Positions 41,641-50,632 of a DNA stretch of 64,000 bases are shown here, piece by piece. Made by a program: the position numbers and the translations under genes. Source of the stretch: Acidimicrobiia bacterium (GTDB lineage Bacteria; Actinomycetota; Acidimicrobiia; Spongiisociales; ZC4RG35); NCBI GenBank assembly GCA_028284765.1, contig JANQRA010000006.1, forward strand, positions 53,514 through 117,513, in the 5' to 3' direction. Each line of letters starts with the position of its first letter. Positions within the stretch are counted from its first letter, which is position 1. The notes beneath the pieces were generated by a model, which was not told where the DNA came from, did not search any database, and saw nothing but the letters and a program-made list of their open reading frames with translations.

Positions 41641-43022
41641 AAGAACGGAACGCCGACGCCTTGATCCTCTTTGGTGTTACCGGGGATCTGGCCAAGAAGC
41701 GCCTGTTTCCAGCCTTGTATCAGATGGCTGCAGACGGCGAGCTCGACATTCCCGTGGTCGGAGTGGCGAGAACCGAGGGCGGAGACGACGATCTCAGGTC
41801 TTGGGCGCGGACAGCCGTGGAAGAGTCCGGCGAGGAGTTCGACGAAGCGACTTTCGGCCGTCTCTCCCGCCAATTGACCTACATCTGCGGTGACTACACA
41901 GATCACGACACCTACGACGAGATCTCGAAGCGTCTCGGTGATCGAGAGTGCACGGTGTCTTATCTAGCGATCCCGCCGTCGCTGTTCGACGACGTCATCG
42001 GATGTCTGTCGCATGCCGGCCTGAACAGACGAGGCCGTGTTGTTGTTGAGAAGCCTTTTGGTCGAGATACAGACAGCGCCACCGAGCTGAGTCAGATCAT
42101 CGGTAGGCACTATCCCGAGGATCGCGTCTATCGCATCGACCACTTCCTCGGCAAGGAAGCCTTGCAAAACCTCATGGTCTACAGGTTCTCCAACACGATT
42201 CTCGAACCCATCTGGAACCGGCACTACATACGCGGCGTCCAGATCACGATGGCCGAGGACTTTGGCGTCGAAGGCAGAGGCTCGTTCTACGACTCGGTCG
42301 GTGCGATGCGAGATGTCGTTCAGAACCACCTGCTGATGCTGGTGGCGCTGTTGGCAATGGAACCTCCGATTTCGGACCGACCTGACTCCCTTCGTGACGA
42401 AAGGGCAAAGGTCATCGAGGCGATCCGCCCTCTCTCGCCCGGGGACGTGGTGAGGGGTCAATACGTCGGCTATCTGGAGGAAGATGGCGTAGCGGGTGAC
42501 TCTGAAACGGAGACCTACTTTGCGACGCGGCTTGAGATCGACTCCTGGCGTTGGTCGGGTGTGCCCTGGATCATCCGGACGGGAAAAGGCATGGCACGAA
42601 CGGTGACCGAGGCTGTCGTCGAGTTCCACAAGCCACCACGCACTCTCTTCCGCGACGCCCAATCCGAGCCTGGGCCAAACCGTCTGAGCTTCATGTCGAA
42701 GCCCGAGGACAAGATCACCCTTTCATTGCAGGCACGCCGGCCGGGGAGGGAGCTAGTGAGCTCGCCAGTCGATTTCGAGGTGGCGCCGGATACGCAGAGG
42801 GGGACGACTGTGGACGCGTACCACCGGCTCCTTGGGGACGCCTTGCGTGGTGACCAATCGCTGTTCGCTCGCAAGGACGGCGTCATGGAGTCGTGGAGGG
42901 TGGTTCAGCCAATCCTCGATGCTGCGCCGGGCGTCCATAACTACAAGCAGGGCTCGTGGGGGCCGGAGGAAGCGGACGAATTGGTTGCTGACTGGGAGTG
43001 GTTGACCGACGGTGACGCATGA
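41637..43022 (+). CDS. zwf: Glucose-6-phosphate 1-dehydrogenase
   Basis: 461 residues, GTG start. N-terminal coenzyme site GVTGDLAKKRL, the substrate-binding motif RIDHFLGKEALQN and the EKPFGRD segment are present, with the usual large C-terminal domain (VQITMAEDFGVEGRGSFYD). It oxidises glucose 6-phosphate with NAD(P)+ in the oxidative pentose phosphate pathway. No neighbouring 6-phosphogluconolactonase or dehydrogenase is in the window. Start chosen to leave the overlap with the small leader ORF. Confidence 0.95.
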   Translation: MKERNADALILFGVTGDLAKKRLFPALYQMAADGELDIPVVGVARTEGGDDDLRSWARTAVEESGEEFDEATFGRLSRQLTYICGDYTDHDTYDEISKRLGDRECTVSYLAIPPSLFDDVIGCLSHAGLNRRGRVVVEKPFGRDTDSATELSQIIGRHYPEDRVYRIDHFLGKEALQNLMVYRFSNTILEPIWNRHYIRGVQITMAEDFGVEGRGSFYDSVGAMRDVVQNHLLMLVALLAMEPPISDRPDSLRDERAKVIEAIRPLSPGDVVRGQYVGYLEEDGVAGDSETETYFATRLEIDSWRWSGVPWIIRTGKGMARTVTEAVVEFHKPPRTLFRDAQSEPGPNRLSFMSKPEDKITLSLQARRPGRELVSSPVDFEVAPDTQRGTTVDAYHRLLGDALRGDQSLFARKDGVMESWRVVQPILDAAPGVHNYKQGSWGPEEADELVADWEWLTDGDA

Positions 43023-43046
43023 GACCTCGATGTGTGGGAGCGATGC

Positions 43047-44007
43047 TCAGGGCCGGACGGCCAGTCCGGCATCGAGGTACATGGCATCGATGACGGCCAT
43101 GTTTGCGATTGAGTCTTCGAGGGTCACCAACGGTGCGACCCTGCCTTCGATGACGTCGGCGAAGAATCGCAGCTGAGCCTCATATGTCGCCGGGCCTCCG
43201 ACTTCGAGGTGATCGGAGTCGCCTTCGATGTCCCAGGAGAGCCGGTTGCCTCGTTGCGGGGCAAGTGGGTTGTCGGCACTGACAAAGCCGTTGGAAGCCT
43301 TCGCCGTGAGGTACGCCCGCATCTCTCCGCCGACGAATGAGGCTGAAATGGACGCTGACGAGCCATCGGCAAACGCCATCGTCGCTCTCGTCGTGTCGTC
43401 GATTCCTTCGGACGGTCACATCCATCTCCGCTCGAACAGAAACTGGCTCACCAAGCAGTGTCCGCACCCAGTGAACCGAGTAACAACCGAGATCCATCAG
43501 GGCGCCGCCGCCGAGGTCGGCCCGATACCTGATGTTGTCTTGAGGAACGCTGGCGACGTCGAAGACGGCCTCGATTTCGACCGGGGGTTGCAGTCTCGAG
43601 ACCTGCTCGATCATTGAATCTGCGAAGGCGTGGAACCTCCAATGGAAGGCCTCCATCAGAACATTTCCGGTGTTTCGAGAGGTTTCCGCCATCAGTTCCG
43701 CGTCGGCCCTGTTGCCGGCCAGCGGCTTCTCGCACAGAACGTGGAACCCCTCTTTCAGAGCCGCAATCGTCCAGTCACGGTGAAGCGAGTTGGGTGTCCC
43801 TACGTAGATGGCGTCGAGCGAATCATCCTCCAGGAGTTCTTGGTAGCTGCCGTAGGCCGTGGGTATGTGGTGCTGCCCGGCGAATGACCGCGCCTTGGCC
43901 AGCTCTCTCGCTCCGACCGCTGCGACTTCCACATTGCTAAGAGTCTTCGCCGGTTCCACCACGGCTGGAACTGAGATCCTCGCAGCCGAAAGCAGTCCTA
44001 GACGCAC
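43047..44007 (-). pseudogene. Gfo/Idh/MocA oxidoreductase interrupted by a frameshift
   Basis: From a GTG start at 44007 the frame encodes an N-terminal Rossmann domain (LGLLSAARISVPAVVEPA, GTPNSLHRDWTIAALKEG, CEKPLAGN) and the first part of the C-terminal domain up to about residue 197, then continues in wrong frame. A second frame, from about 43413 to 43047, carries the rest (EGIDDTTRATMAFADGSS to the end LAVRP). The break is at about 43410-43413, one extra base or two missing. Either a recent mutation or an assembly error; with correction a normal-sized dehydrogenase of about 320 residues results. It lies ten bases after the giant cyclase gene on the same strand. Confidence 0.8.
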
Positions 44008-44017
44008 GCCAGCGAGC

Positions 44018-47000
44018 TTAGGTGGGGCGGCTCTCGGTAGCCGACGAGTGGGAGACCACGTCTTCTAAGTAGGAGCGGCGCTGGTCCGGATCGCTGATCC
44101 GTTGGGCACGGGCGAGCACCCCTGCTTTGGTCTCCTCTCTCAGCTCCTTGCCCTGTTGGGGGTCAACCGCCTCCATGACCTCAACGGCTCTGAGCCTCGC
44201 GGCTGTCGTCTCCACGGCGCCTTCGAAGAATGCTTCCCCTTCTTGTTCTAAGGCTTCTTGAGCCATGGCTTGCGCTGCGTCGAGGTCGCCCCTGCGCAGA
44301 AGGGCGACAGCTGCTGCGATCTTGGATTCGTTAGCCAGATGGACCTCGCCGAGCTCTGACCGGATGCCGGCTGATGTCTTCAGTGATTCGACGGCGAGAT
44401 TCAGACGACCCATGTCGAGGTGGCATAGACCGATCCCGTGGTGGTCATAGGCCTCTCCGCGCCGCCTACCGATCCGCTTGTCGATCTCCAATGCTTCTCT
44501 GTAGAGCGCCAACGCTTGACCAGGGTTGCCCATGGCTCGATGTGTTGACCCCAGGTTGCCTTTGCTGATGGCAACACCCCAGGCATCTTCCATGCCTTCC
44601 CGAATGGAGAGCGATTCTCCGTAGTACTCGAGCGACTTGGCGAAATCGCCCACAGCCCAGGCGGTGCCGCCCATGTTGTCGAGGTGGTCACCTTCACCCA
44701 TCCGATACCCGATGTCTCGACTCGTGGCTGCACCTTCCTGATGGATCTGTCGTGCCCGTGAATAGTCGCCGAGGGCGAAGATCGCTGTTCCAAGATTGTT
44801 GAGGGCTCCGATCACTTGCATCACGTGGCCGCCTGAGGCGAACGCTTCCGCCGCTGTTGTGTGCAGGGCGGCCGCCTTCTCGAAATCGCCTGACTCCCAG
44901 GCGATTCCTCCAGCCAGGTCGTCCAGCGCCGCAACCCGTTGCCAGTCTTCGTTCGCAGCGGCATACGAGCGTGCCTCCTCTGCCATTTCGAGAGCTTCGG
45001 AGTTGCGACCCTGATATCGGGCCAACTGGACTCTGGTCATGAGTACTGCTCCGTGGGTCGCTGTCGAGGGTTCCACTGCGTTCAGAGCCTTTTCGGCCTC
45101 AACGTATTCGCCAAGCGAGATCAATAGTCCCGCCTCGAGCAGCGCAAGGTCTGATGCCAGGTCGATCGGCCCGTCTGGTAGTTGCTTCATTGCAGAGAGG
45201 ATCTCCTGTTGGGCTTCTCGGTCGCCTCGTATCTGGTGAACGTCGTGTTGTCTGCGCAACAACTCGAATCGGCTCTTCACTGCGTCCCGAGGCATGAGAT
45301 CGAGTGAGCGTTGGAAGTGGCTGAGGGCTTCTTCGTTGTCGTATCGACTCGCAGACTCGGCTCCGGCGGCTGAATAGAGCTCAACGGCCTTTTCGGTGTC
45401 GCCCGCACGGTCGAGGTGGTAGGCCCTTTGTGCGGCCGTCCCTTCAATGTCGGGAAAGAGATCCCCGATTGCGGTCGCGGCTTGGGAATGAATCGATCGC
45501 GCATCCGCGTGAAGCAGCATTCCATACCCCGCATCGCGGATGAGAAGGTTTGTGAATCGGACCGTGTTGTCGTCGATCGGGTTCCAGATGCCTGCATTGA
45601 CAGCGGCGGCGACTCTGTCCTTGACTGCAGACGGCTCAGAAGAGATGCGCTCGAGGACCCGGATGTCGACGTCCCGGCCGAGGACTGCCGCGGTCTGGAC
45701 GGTTGAGCGAACCTGTGGTGCAAGGCCGTCCAGACGGGCCACGAGCAACCTGCGCATGTCCAGAGGTACGTCAGACTCGAGGGCTGCGAGGGCAGCTTCG
45801 ACCCCAACAATGGAGTCGCTCTGGTTCAGGTAGTGCGCTAGCTGCAGGGCAAAGAACGGGTTGCCATCAGCACGGTCGACGAGGGTTGCGATCGCTTCGT
45901 CCGACATCGGCCGATTGATCGAGAGGACGCTGAGCTGCGTCATCTCATCACTGCTCAGCGGCTCCAGCTGGATGGTTCGGCTCCTGCCGAGCTGTTCGGA
46001 TTCGGAGTCTCGGGTTTCGATGATGATGGCGAGGCGTGCCTCGTCGAGCTCTTCGGAAACTCGGTGCAGAATCTCGGCGGTTCCTGAGTCCATCCATTGG
46101 CCGTCGGCAATCGCGATGACTACGGGTGAGCTGCGGTCGACCGCTTCGACCAGGTTCTGCACTGCGATGACGACGTTTTCGAATCTGGTCTTGGGGTCCA
46201 GCATGGCTGCCCGCAAGACGTCGTCTTCGAGTTCGAGGAGGTCGCCCAGTGTTGCTCTCGTTCTGGCGAGCTCCGTGGATGAAGCGCCGGTGCCGGACAG
46301 GGCTGCCAGGTATTCATCGAGCCGTCCACCGGTCTCAGCCCTACCTGGACGCCCGAAATATCCGGCCATTGCGTCCCGGATGGTCGCTAGTGGCTGGGTG
46401 CTGATCTCGTCCGCCTGAGCGCGCACCCATACTGGTGCCGGCTCACGCCTGCTGAGATGCTCTTCGAGCACATTCACCAGCTTGCTTTTACCGATCCCAG
46501 GTTCGCCGGCAACGATGACCACGCCAGCGTTCTCACCAGACCACAACGGGGCGAGTGCGTCTTCCAGCGAGTCCAGCTCGTGCTGTCGCCCGACTAAAGA
46601 CCCGTCCAGGGCATCGGCCACGCGAACCGGGGGAACATTGGTGATCTCCCAGGTCTCAACTGGGTCCGTGAAACCTCGATACTCGAGGTCGCCTATGCGG
46701 TCAAAGCCCCACGGTTCAGCGAGACGCTCAACCACATCTGGGTCGGCTCTCACCTCGCCCCACTCAGCAGCTCCACACATCCGCGATGCCAAGTTCACGC
46801 TCGGCCCGATTGCGGTGTAGACCTCGCGGTTCGAGTCTCCGATGAACCCGGTGAAAGACACGCTCCTGGTGACACCGGCCCGCAATGCCTGTCCGAACTG
46901 GGCCTTCAGGTCGTCAACGAAGCGGAGAGCATGGCCTACGTCGTGCTCGCGGCCCACCGGTGCGCCCCAGAGCACGAGTGCCAGAGTTGTTCCAGATCCG

Positions 47001-47827
47001 ATCGCGGGAAGAGTCACATGGTTCAGGTAGCCCTGACGGAACGACAGCCGATCGAGTACAGCCAGGATCGCCGTTGCACGGTCACTCTCGATCTCGACGA
47101 AGACTGAGACCACGTCGCGAAACTCGGACCTGAGGTCCTCCGACTCGAGGTAGTCGGGCACAAATCTGAGTGACGACTCGGTGGATTCCGATCTAGGACT
47201 CGAAGGCACCACGTCTTGGGTATCTGGAGGCCTGACACAAGCAAAGCCCTCGGCCAGGTCGTCGGCCAGTTGGCCTCCGAGGTGGGTCCGTGCAGCGGGG
47301 CCTGCCGAGATGAGACCCCCAGGTGTCAGCAGTTCACCAGCGCGGGCTTCGTCGATTGCTGATCCGCTGGCCGCGTAGGCGGCGTTTTGATCAGAGTCGG
47401 CTTCATCCGACCAGATGATCCAGTTAATAGAGCCCGCACCGATCGTGGCACGGACCGTCAATGAAGCCGAACCGGCAGGAGTCTCAAAGCTCGAAAGCGA
47501 TGCGAGGTCATCCATGACTCTTGCGGCCGCCCTGGTTGCGCGAGCGACCGCCTTACCAGGCTCGCCGGCAAAAACGGCGAGAATCCCATCGCCCGCCATC
47601 TCAACCACCGCACCGGATTCGGACACCACGTTGTCGACCATCGGCTTGAAGATGGCGGTGAGGATCTCGGCAAGGCTCTCAGCACCCTCGGTGCCGAATG
47701 GTGCGAGTCGGGCTGAGAGTGCGGTGGAACCCTCGGCGTCGATGATCAGCGCCGCTCCCACCGTTGAATGCTCGAGCGTCCCCTCCGACGCAAGTTGCCT
47801 GACGGGAGAGGGGACCAACTGGCGCAT
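44018..47827 (-). CDS. Cyclase-domain, ATPase and TPR signalling protein (1269 aa)
   Basis: Two class III nucleotide-cyclase-like domains: CHD1 at about 22-200 with metal aspartates D30 (IIDAEGST) and D80 (MAGDGILAVF) but no Asn/Arg pair; CHD2 at about 238-395 without metal aspartates but with N345 and R349 (GPSVNLASRM). Next an AAA/STAND ATPase with Walker A GEPGIGKSK at 441-449 and a WMDSGTAEILHRV sensor region, and about nine TPR-like repeats (about 820-1220). This layout matches large MalT/cyclase-type regulators but no DNA-binding domain is seen. It probably couples a signal to protein contacts through the TPRs. Neighbouring membrane protein and oxidoreductase give no clue to the signal. 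Confidence 0.85.
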   Translation of the reverse strand: MRQLVPSPVRQLASEGTLEHSTVGAALIIDAEGSTALSARLAPFGTEGAESLAEILTAIFKPMVDNVVSESGAVVEMAGDGILAVFAGEPGKAVARATRAAARVMDDLASLSSFETPAGSASLTVRATIGAGSINWIIWSDEADSDQNAAYAASGSAIDEARAGELLTPGGLISAGPAARTHLGGQLADDLAEGFACVRPPDTQDVVPSSPRSESTESSLRFVPDYLESEDLRSEFRDVVSVFVEIESDRATAILAVLDRLSFRQGYLNHVTLPAIGSGTTLALVLWGAPVGREHDVGHALRFVDDLKAQFGQALRAGVTRSVSFTGFIGDSNREVYTAIGPSVNLASRMCGAAEWGEVRADPDVVERLAEPWGFDRIGDLEYRGFTDPVETWEITNVPPVRVADALDGSLVGRQHELDSLEDALAPLWSGENAGVVIVAGEPGIGKSKLVNVLEEHLSRREPAPVWVRAQADEISTQPLATIRDAMAGYFGRPGRAETGGRLDEYLAALSGTGASSTELARTRATLGDLLELEDDVLRAAMLDPKTRFENVVIAVQNLVEAVDRSSPVVIAIADGQWMDSGTAEILHRVSEELDEARLAIIIETRDSESEQLGRSRTIQLEPLSSDEMTQLSVLSINRPMSDEAIATLVDRADGNPFFALQLAHYLNQSDSIVGVEAALAALESDVPLDMRRLLVARLDGLAPQVRSTVQTAAVLGRDVDIRVLERISSEPSAVKDRVAAAVNAGIWNPIDDNTVRFTNLLIRDAGYGMLLHADARSIHSQAATAIGDLFPDIEGTAAQRAYHLDRAGDTEKAVELYSAAGAESASRYDNEEALSHFQRSLDLMPRDAVKSRFELLRRQHDVHQIRGDREAQQEILSAMKQLPDGPIDLASDLALLEAGLLISLGEYVEAEKALNAVEPSTATHGAVLMTRVQLARYQGRNSEALEMAEEARSYAAANEDWQRVAALDDLAGGIAWESGDFEKAAALHTTAAEAFASGGHVMQVIGALNNLGTAIFALGDYSRARQIHQEGAATSRDIGYRMGEGDHLDNMGGTAWAVGDFAKSLEYYGESLSIREGMEDAWGVAISKGNLGSTHRAMGNPGQALALYREALEIDKRIGRRRGEAYDHHGIGLCHLDMGRLNLAVESLKTSAGIRSELGEVHLANESKIAAAVALLRRGDLDAAQAMAQEALEQEGEAFFEGAVETTAARLRAVEVMEAVDPQQGKELREETKAGVLARAQRISDPDQRRSYLEDVVSHSSATESRPT

Positions 47828-47893
47828 CCAGCGAGGCTATCCGAGTCGCGGCTGTGACCCGCCTTCTCGAACGCCGAATTGGTCGCCGACTGG

Positions 47894-48475
47894 TCAGCCG
47901 ACGGAGAGTTCTCGAGACTCTCGAACCCACATCTCGGGCTTGACGAGGTCGAGGAGACGAGTGTTGATCTTCTTGAAGTCCGTGGTTTCGATCTCACCCG
48001 CGTTGTGGAGTTCGTTACAGATACGAATCGTCGCCACCCAGGTCTCGATCAGGTCGTCACGACTCCAATCTTCACTCTCGAAGCCGGTCTTCAGATCGCT
48101 CACCAGACCCTGGAGCGCTGCCAGGCTGTCTGGCTCGGGACCCACTTCAGGTTTTGCTTCCTCGACCTCCTGTTCCGGTAGCACTTTGACCCGGTTCAGG
48201 TTCTTCTGCAGAGCGGATATCGAACGGAGATCGGCATTACGGGCTCGTCTGCCCTTGATGGGTGCCCATGCAGCCACTAGTCCAAGGACAGCGATGGCGA
48301 CGAGACTGATTCCCATCCAAGGTTGAGGCTCCATGCCTATGTCGGAGACCGCCGCACACAGCTGTATTGGGTCGTTGCCGAGATAGCCGAGTGCTGGTGA
48401 AGCGCAGTCGGTGAGGAACACCCCTGCCGCGCCGATAGTCAGCGATGCAGCGGTCAAAACCAGTGCGAGAACCAC
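47894..48475 (-). CDS. Membrane protein with coiled-coil tail, unknown
   Basis: 193 residues from GTG 48475. Two transmembrane segments (about 3-24 and 51-70) flank a loop with two cysteines (residues 24 and 40) that may form a disulphide. A cytoplasmic tail (about 75-193) is charged and helical, with LRSISALQKNLNRVKVLPEQ. No family recognised. It lies 66 bases upstream of the giant cyclase gene on the same strand and might be cotranscribed with it. Confidence 0.6.
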   Translation of the reverse strand: MVLALVLTAASLTIGAAGVFLTDCASPALGYLGNDPIQLCAAVSDIGMEPQPWMGISLVAIAVLGLVAAWAPIKGRRARNADLRSISALQKNLNRVKVLPEQEVEEAKPEVGPEPDSLAALQGLVSDLKTGFESEDWSRDDLIETWVATIRICNELHNAGEIETTDFKKINTRLLDLVKPEMWVRESRELSVG

Positions 48476-48511
48476 AGCTTGTTGATCGGCCTTGCGTCCG
48501 GATCTCTTGAG

Positions 48512-49549
48512 TCAATTGGAGGGTGAGACGGTTCCCAACTCGTCCCAAACGGTGACGCCAGCGGCTGCCCTCAAGAAGCCATGTACATAGTCCGGAATCC
48601 CGGGTGCGCTCGCTTCCGTGAGGCGGGCCATCTCGTCCTCGGTGAGGTTCCAGCTGAGAGCACCGAGGTTGTCGGTCAGTTGGGCGACGGTCCTTGCCCC
48701 GAGGAGAACTGACGACACCGCAGGCCGGTTGCGCACCCAATTGAGTGCGACCTGACTCATCGTCGACCCGCGGGCGTTTGCAATATCTTCGACCGCTTCG
48801 AGGACCTTCCAGGTTGTTTCGGTGTTGCGCCGGTCGTACGCCTCGACCCCCCTGTTTGGGTCTTCTCCGAGTCGGCTTGCCCCTTCAGGCCTCTCAGATC
48901 GTGAGTACTTGCCGGTCAACCATCCGCCTCCGAGGGGCGACCACGGGAGAAGTCCAATCCCGTTGTCCATGCACGCCGGCAGGATCTCCAGTTCGATGTC
49001 CCTTGCCAGCAGGTTGTATTGGGGTTGGATGGACGCTGGCGTGGGCCCACCGACCTCGCGGGTGGTCCACACGGCCCGCTCTATCTGCCATCCCGTGTAG
49101 TTGGAGAAGCCGATTTGGCGCACCTTGCCGTCTTCAACGAATCCGGCGAGGGCGCCGATGGTCTCGGCGAGCGGGACATTCGGGTCCCAGGCGTGAATCT
49201 GATACAGGTCGATGTAGTCGACTCCCAGTCGGGACAAGCTGGCGTCAACGGCGCCCTTGAGGTATTCGGCTCCGGCGCCGCGGAGTCCCTCGCCCATCGT
49301 GAAGAACGCCTTGGTGGCAACTACCAACTCATCGCGGTTGCCCCGCATCGAGATCCAGCGACCGACGATCTCTTCGGAGCCTCCTCGTGAGTAGACGTCT
49401 GCCGTGTCGATGAATCTCCCGCCAGCTTGAAAATACTCGTCCAGCATTGCATGTGACGCGGCTTCGTCGGACTCCGCCCCAAAGGTCATCGTTCCCATTC
49501 CGAAAACGCTGACTTCGAGACCCGAACTGCCTAGTGCTGTCTTCTCCAT
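48512..49549 (-). CDS. Aldo/keto reductase
   Basis: 345 residues. AKR (beta/alpha)8 fold with DTADVYSRGGSEEIVGRW (catalytic Asp and Tyr), ELVVATKAFFTMG (Lys) and YIDLYQIHAWDPNVPL (His), then GIGLLPWSPLGGGWLTGKYS. NADPH-dependent reduction of aldehydes or ketones; a typical YghZ/AKR-like length. TAGTTT (49562-49557) lies seven bases before ATG 49549, a leaderless start. Confidence 0.93.
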   Translation of the reverse strand: MEKTALGSSGLEVSVFGMGTMTFGAESDEAASHAMLDEYFQAGGRFIDTADVYSRGGSEEIVGRWISMRGNRDELVVATKAFFTMGEGLRGAGAEYLKGAVDASLSRLGVDYIDLYQIHAWDPNVPLAETIGALAGFVEDGKVRQIGFSNYTGWQIERAVWTTREVGGPTPASIQPQYNLLARDIELEILPACMDNGIGLLPWSPLGGGWLTGKYSRSERPEGASRLGEDPNRGVEAYDRRNTETTWKVLEAVEDIANARGSTMSQVALNWVRNRPAVSSVLLGARTVAQLTDNLGALSWNLTEDEMARLTEASAPGIPDYVHGFLRAAAGVTVWDELGTVSPSN

Positions 49550-49556
49550 CTTGGGG

Positions 49557-49562
49557 AAACTA
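49557..49562 (-). promoter_or_regulatory. -10 box of the aldo/keto reductase gene
   Basis: TAGTTT on the minus strand, seven bases before ATG 49549; no ribosome binding site. Confidence 0.5.
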
Positions 49563-49604
49563 CCGCTGTATCCGGGATGAGCAGCGTCGACCGCACGTCG
49601 TGGG

Positions 49605-50519
49605 TTAGTTGGCGAGCGCTTTGCGGAGCGATCTCTCGAGGTCTGGTTGGCGGAACTCGTAGTTCATCTCGGTCAGCCTCGCGGGGATAGCACGGGTTGA
49701 CGACAGTCCAAGCGCTTCGGCTTTCTCGGATCCGAGGACCAGCTTCATTCCAAAGGAAGGAGCTGGCAGGAAAGAGGGCCTGCTCAGGATCTCTCCGAAT
49801 GTCCTTGCGAATTCGGCTTGCTTCACCGGTTCGGGAGCCGTGATATTGAACGACCCTGTGTGGTCTCCCTCCATCAAGTGGATTATGGAGCCGACGACAT
49901 CGTCGATATCAACCCAACTCCACCATTGCCGTCCGCTGCCGAGTGGGCCTCCGAGGCCAAACTTGAAGAGGGGAGTGAGGCGATCGAGCAAATCCGCTCC
50001 CGGCCCGAGCACCAGACCGGTTCGGGGATGCACGGTGCGGACCCCGGCTTCTCTGGCTGCGTCTGCAGCCTTCTCCCACTCGGCGACCAGGGAGGCCAGG
50101 AAGTCGCCTTCCGGACCCCTTGAAGAGGCTTCCGTCAGGACCTCGTCACCACGGTCTCCGTAGTAACCGATAGCCGAAGCTGAGATGAATGCAGTCGGTG
50201 GACTGGCGGCAGAGACGATCTGATCGGCCAGAAATCGAGTCGTTTCGATCCGGCTGTCAATCAAGATCCTCTTGCCCGCGTCCGACCATCTCCCATCTCC
50301 CAAACTCGCTCCGGAGAGATTGACGACGACGTCGACATTGTTGAAAGCCCGGTCGTCGATGTGTTTTTCGTAAGGATCCCACTCGAATTCATCGGCATAT
50401 CGGGCTTCACGTCGAACCAGTCGACGAACCTCGGATCCTCGGCTGCGGAGGGCATCAGTGAGGGCGGATCCGATCAACCCGGAGGCGCCAGAGATGAGAA
50501 CTGTCTGGTTGGAGGTCAC
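49605..50519 (-). CDS. TIGR01777-family NAD-dependent epimerase/dehydratase
   Basis: 304 residues from GTG 50519. Rossmann start ILISGASGLIGSAL-type sequence (VLISGASGLIGSALTDALRS), SASAIGYYGDRGDEVLTE with the SDR Tyr in the region of residue 118-119, and C-terminal DUF1731-like tail (EILSRPSFLPAPSFGMKLV). The family is related to YfcH and to cell-division inhibitor SulA-like proteins; function not settled. Divergent from the sulfur operon, 104 bases apart (no clear promoter seen). Confidence 0.88.
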   Translation of the reverse strand: MTSNQTVLISGASGLIGSALTDALRSRGSEVRRLVRREARYADEFEWDPYEKHIDDRAFNNVDVVVNLSGASLGDGRWSDAGKRILIDSRIETTRFLADQIVSAASPPTAFISASAIGYYGDRGDEVLTEASSRGPEGDFLASLVAEWEKAADAAREAGVRTVHPRTGLVLGPGADLLDRLTPLFKFGLGGPLGSGRQWWSWVDIDDVVGSIIHLMEGDHTGSFNITAPEPVKQAEFARTFGEILSRPSFLPAPSFGMKLVLGSEKAEALGLSSTRAIPARLTEMNYEFRQPDLERSLRKALAN

Positions 50520-50632
50520 GGCAAGTATTCGCTGCGGTCAATCACAGCGGATGCCAACTGCCGGAGAAGTCCCATCAGGACTGGCCATTTGACCCTGTTG
50601 GATCGCCCCGAACGGACGGACAATTGGCCGAA

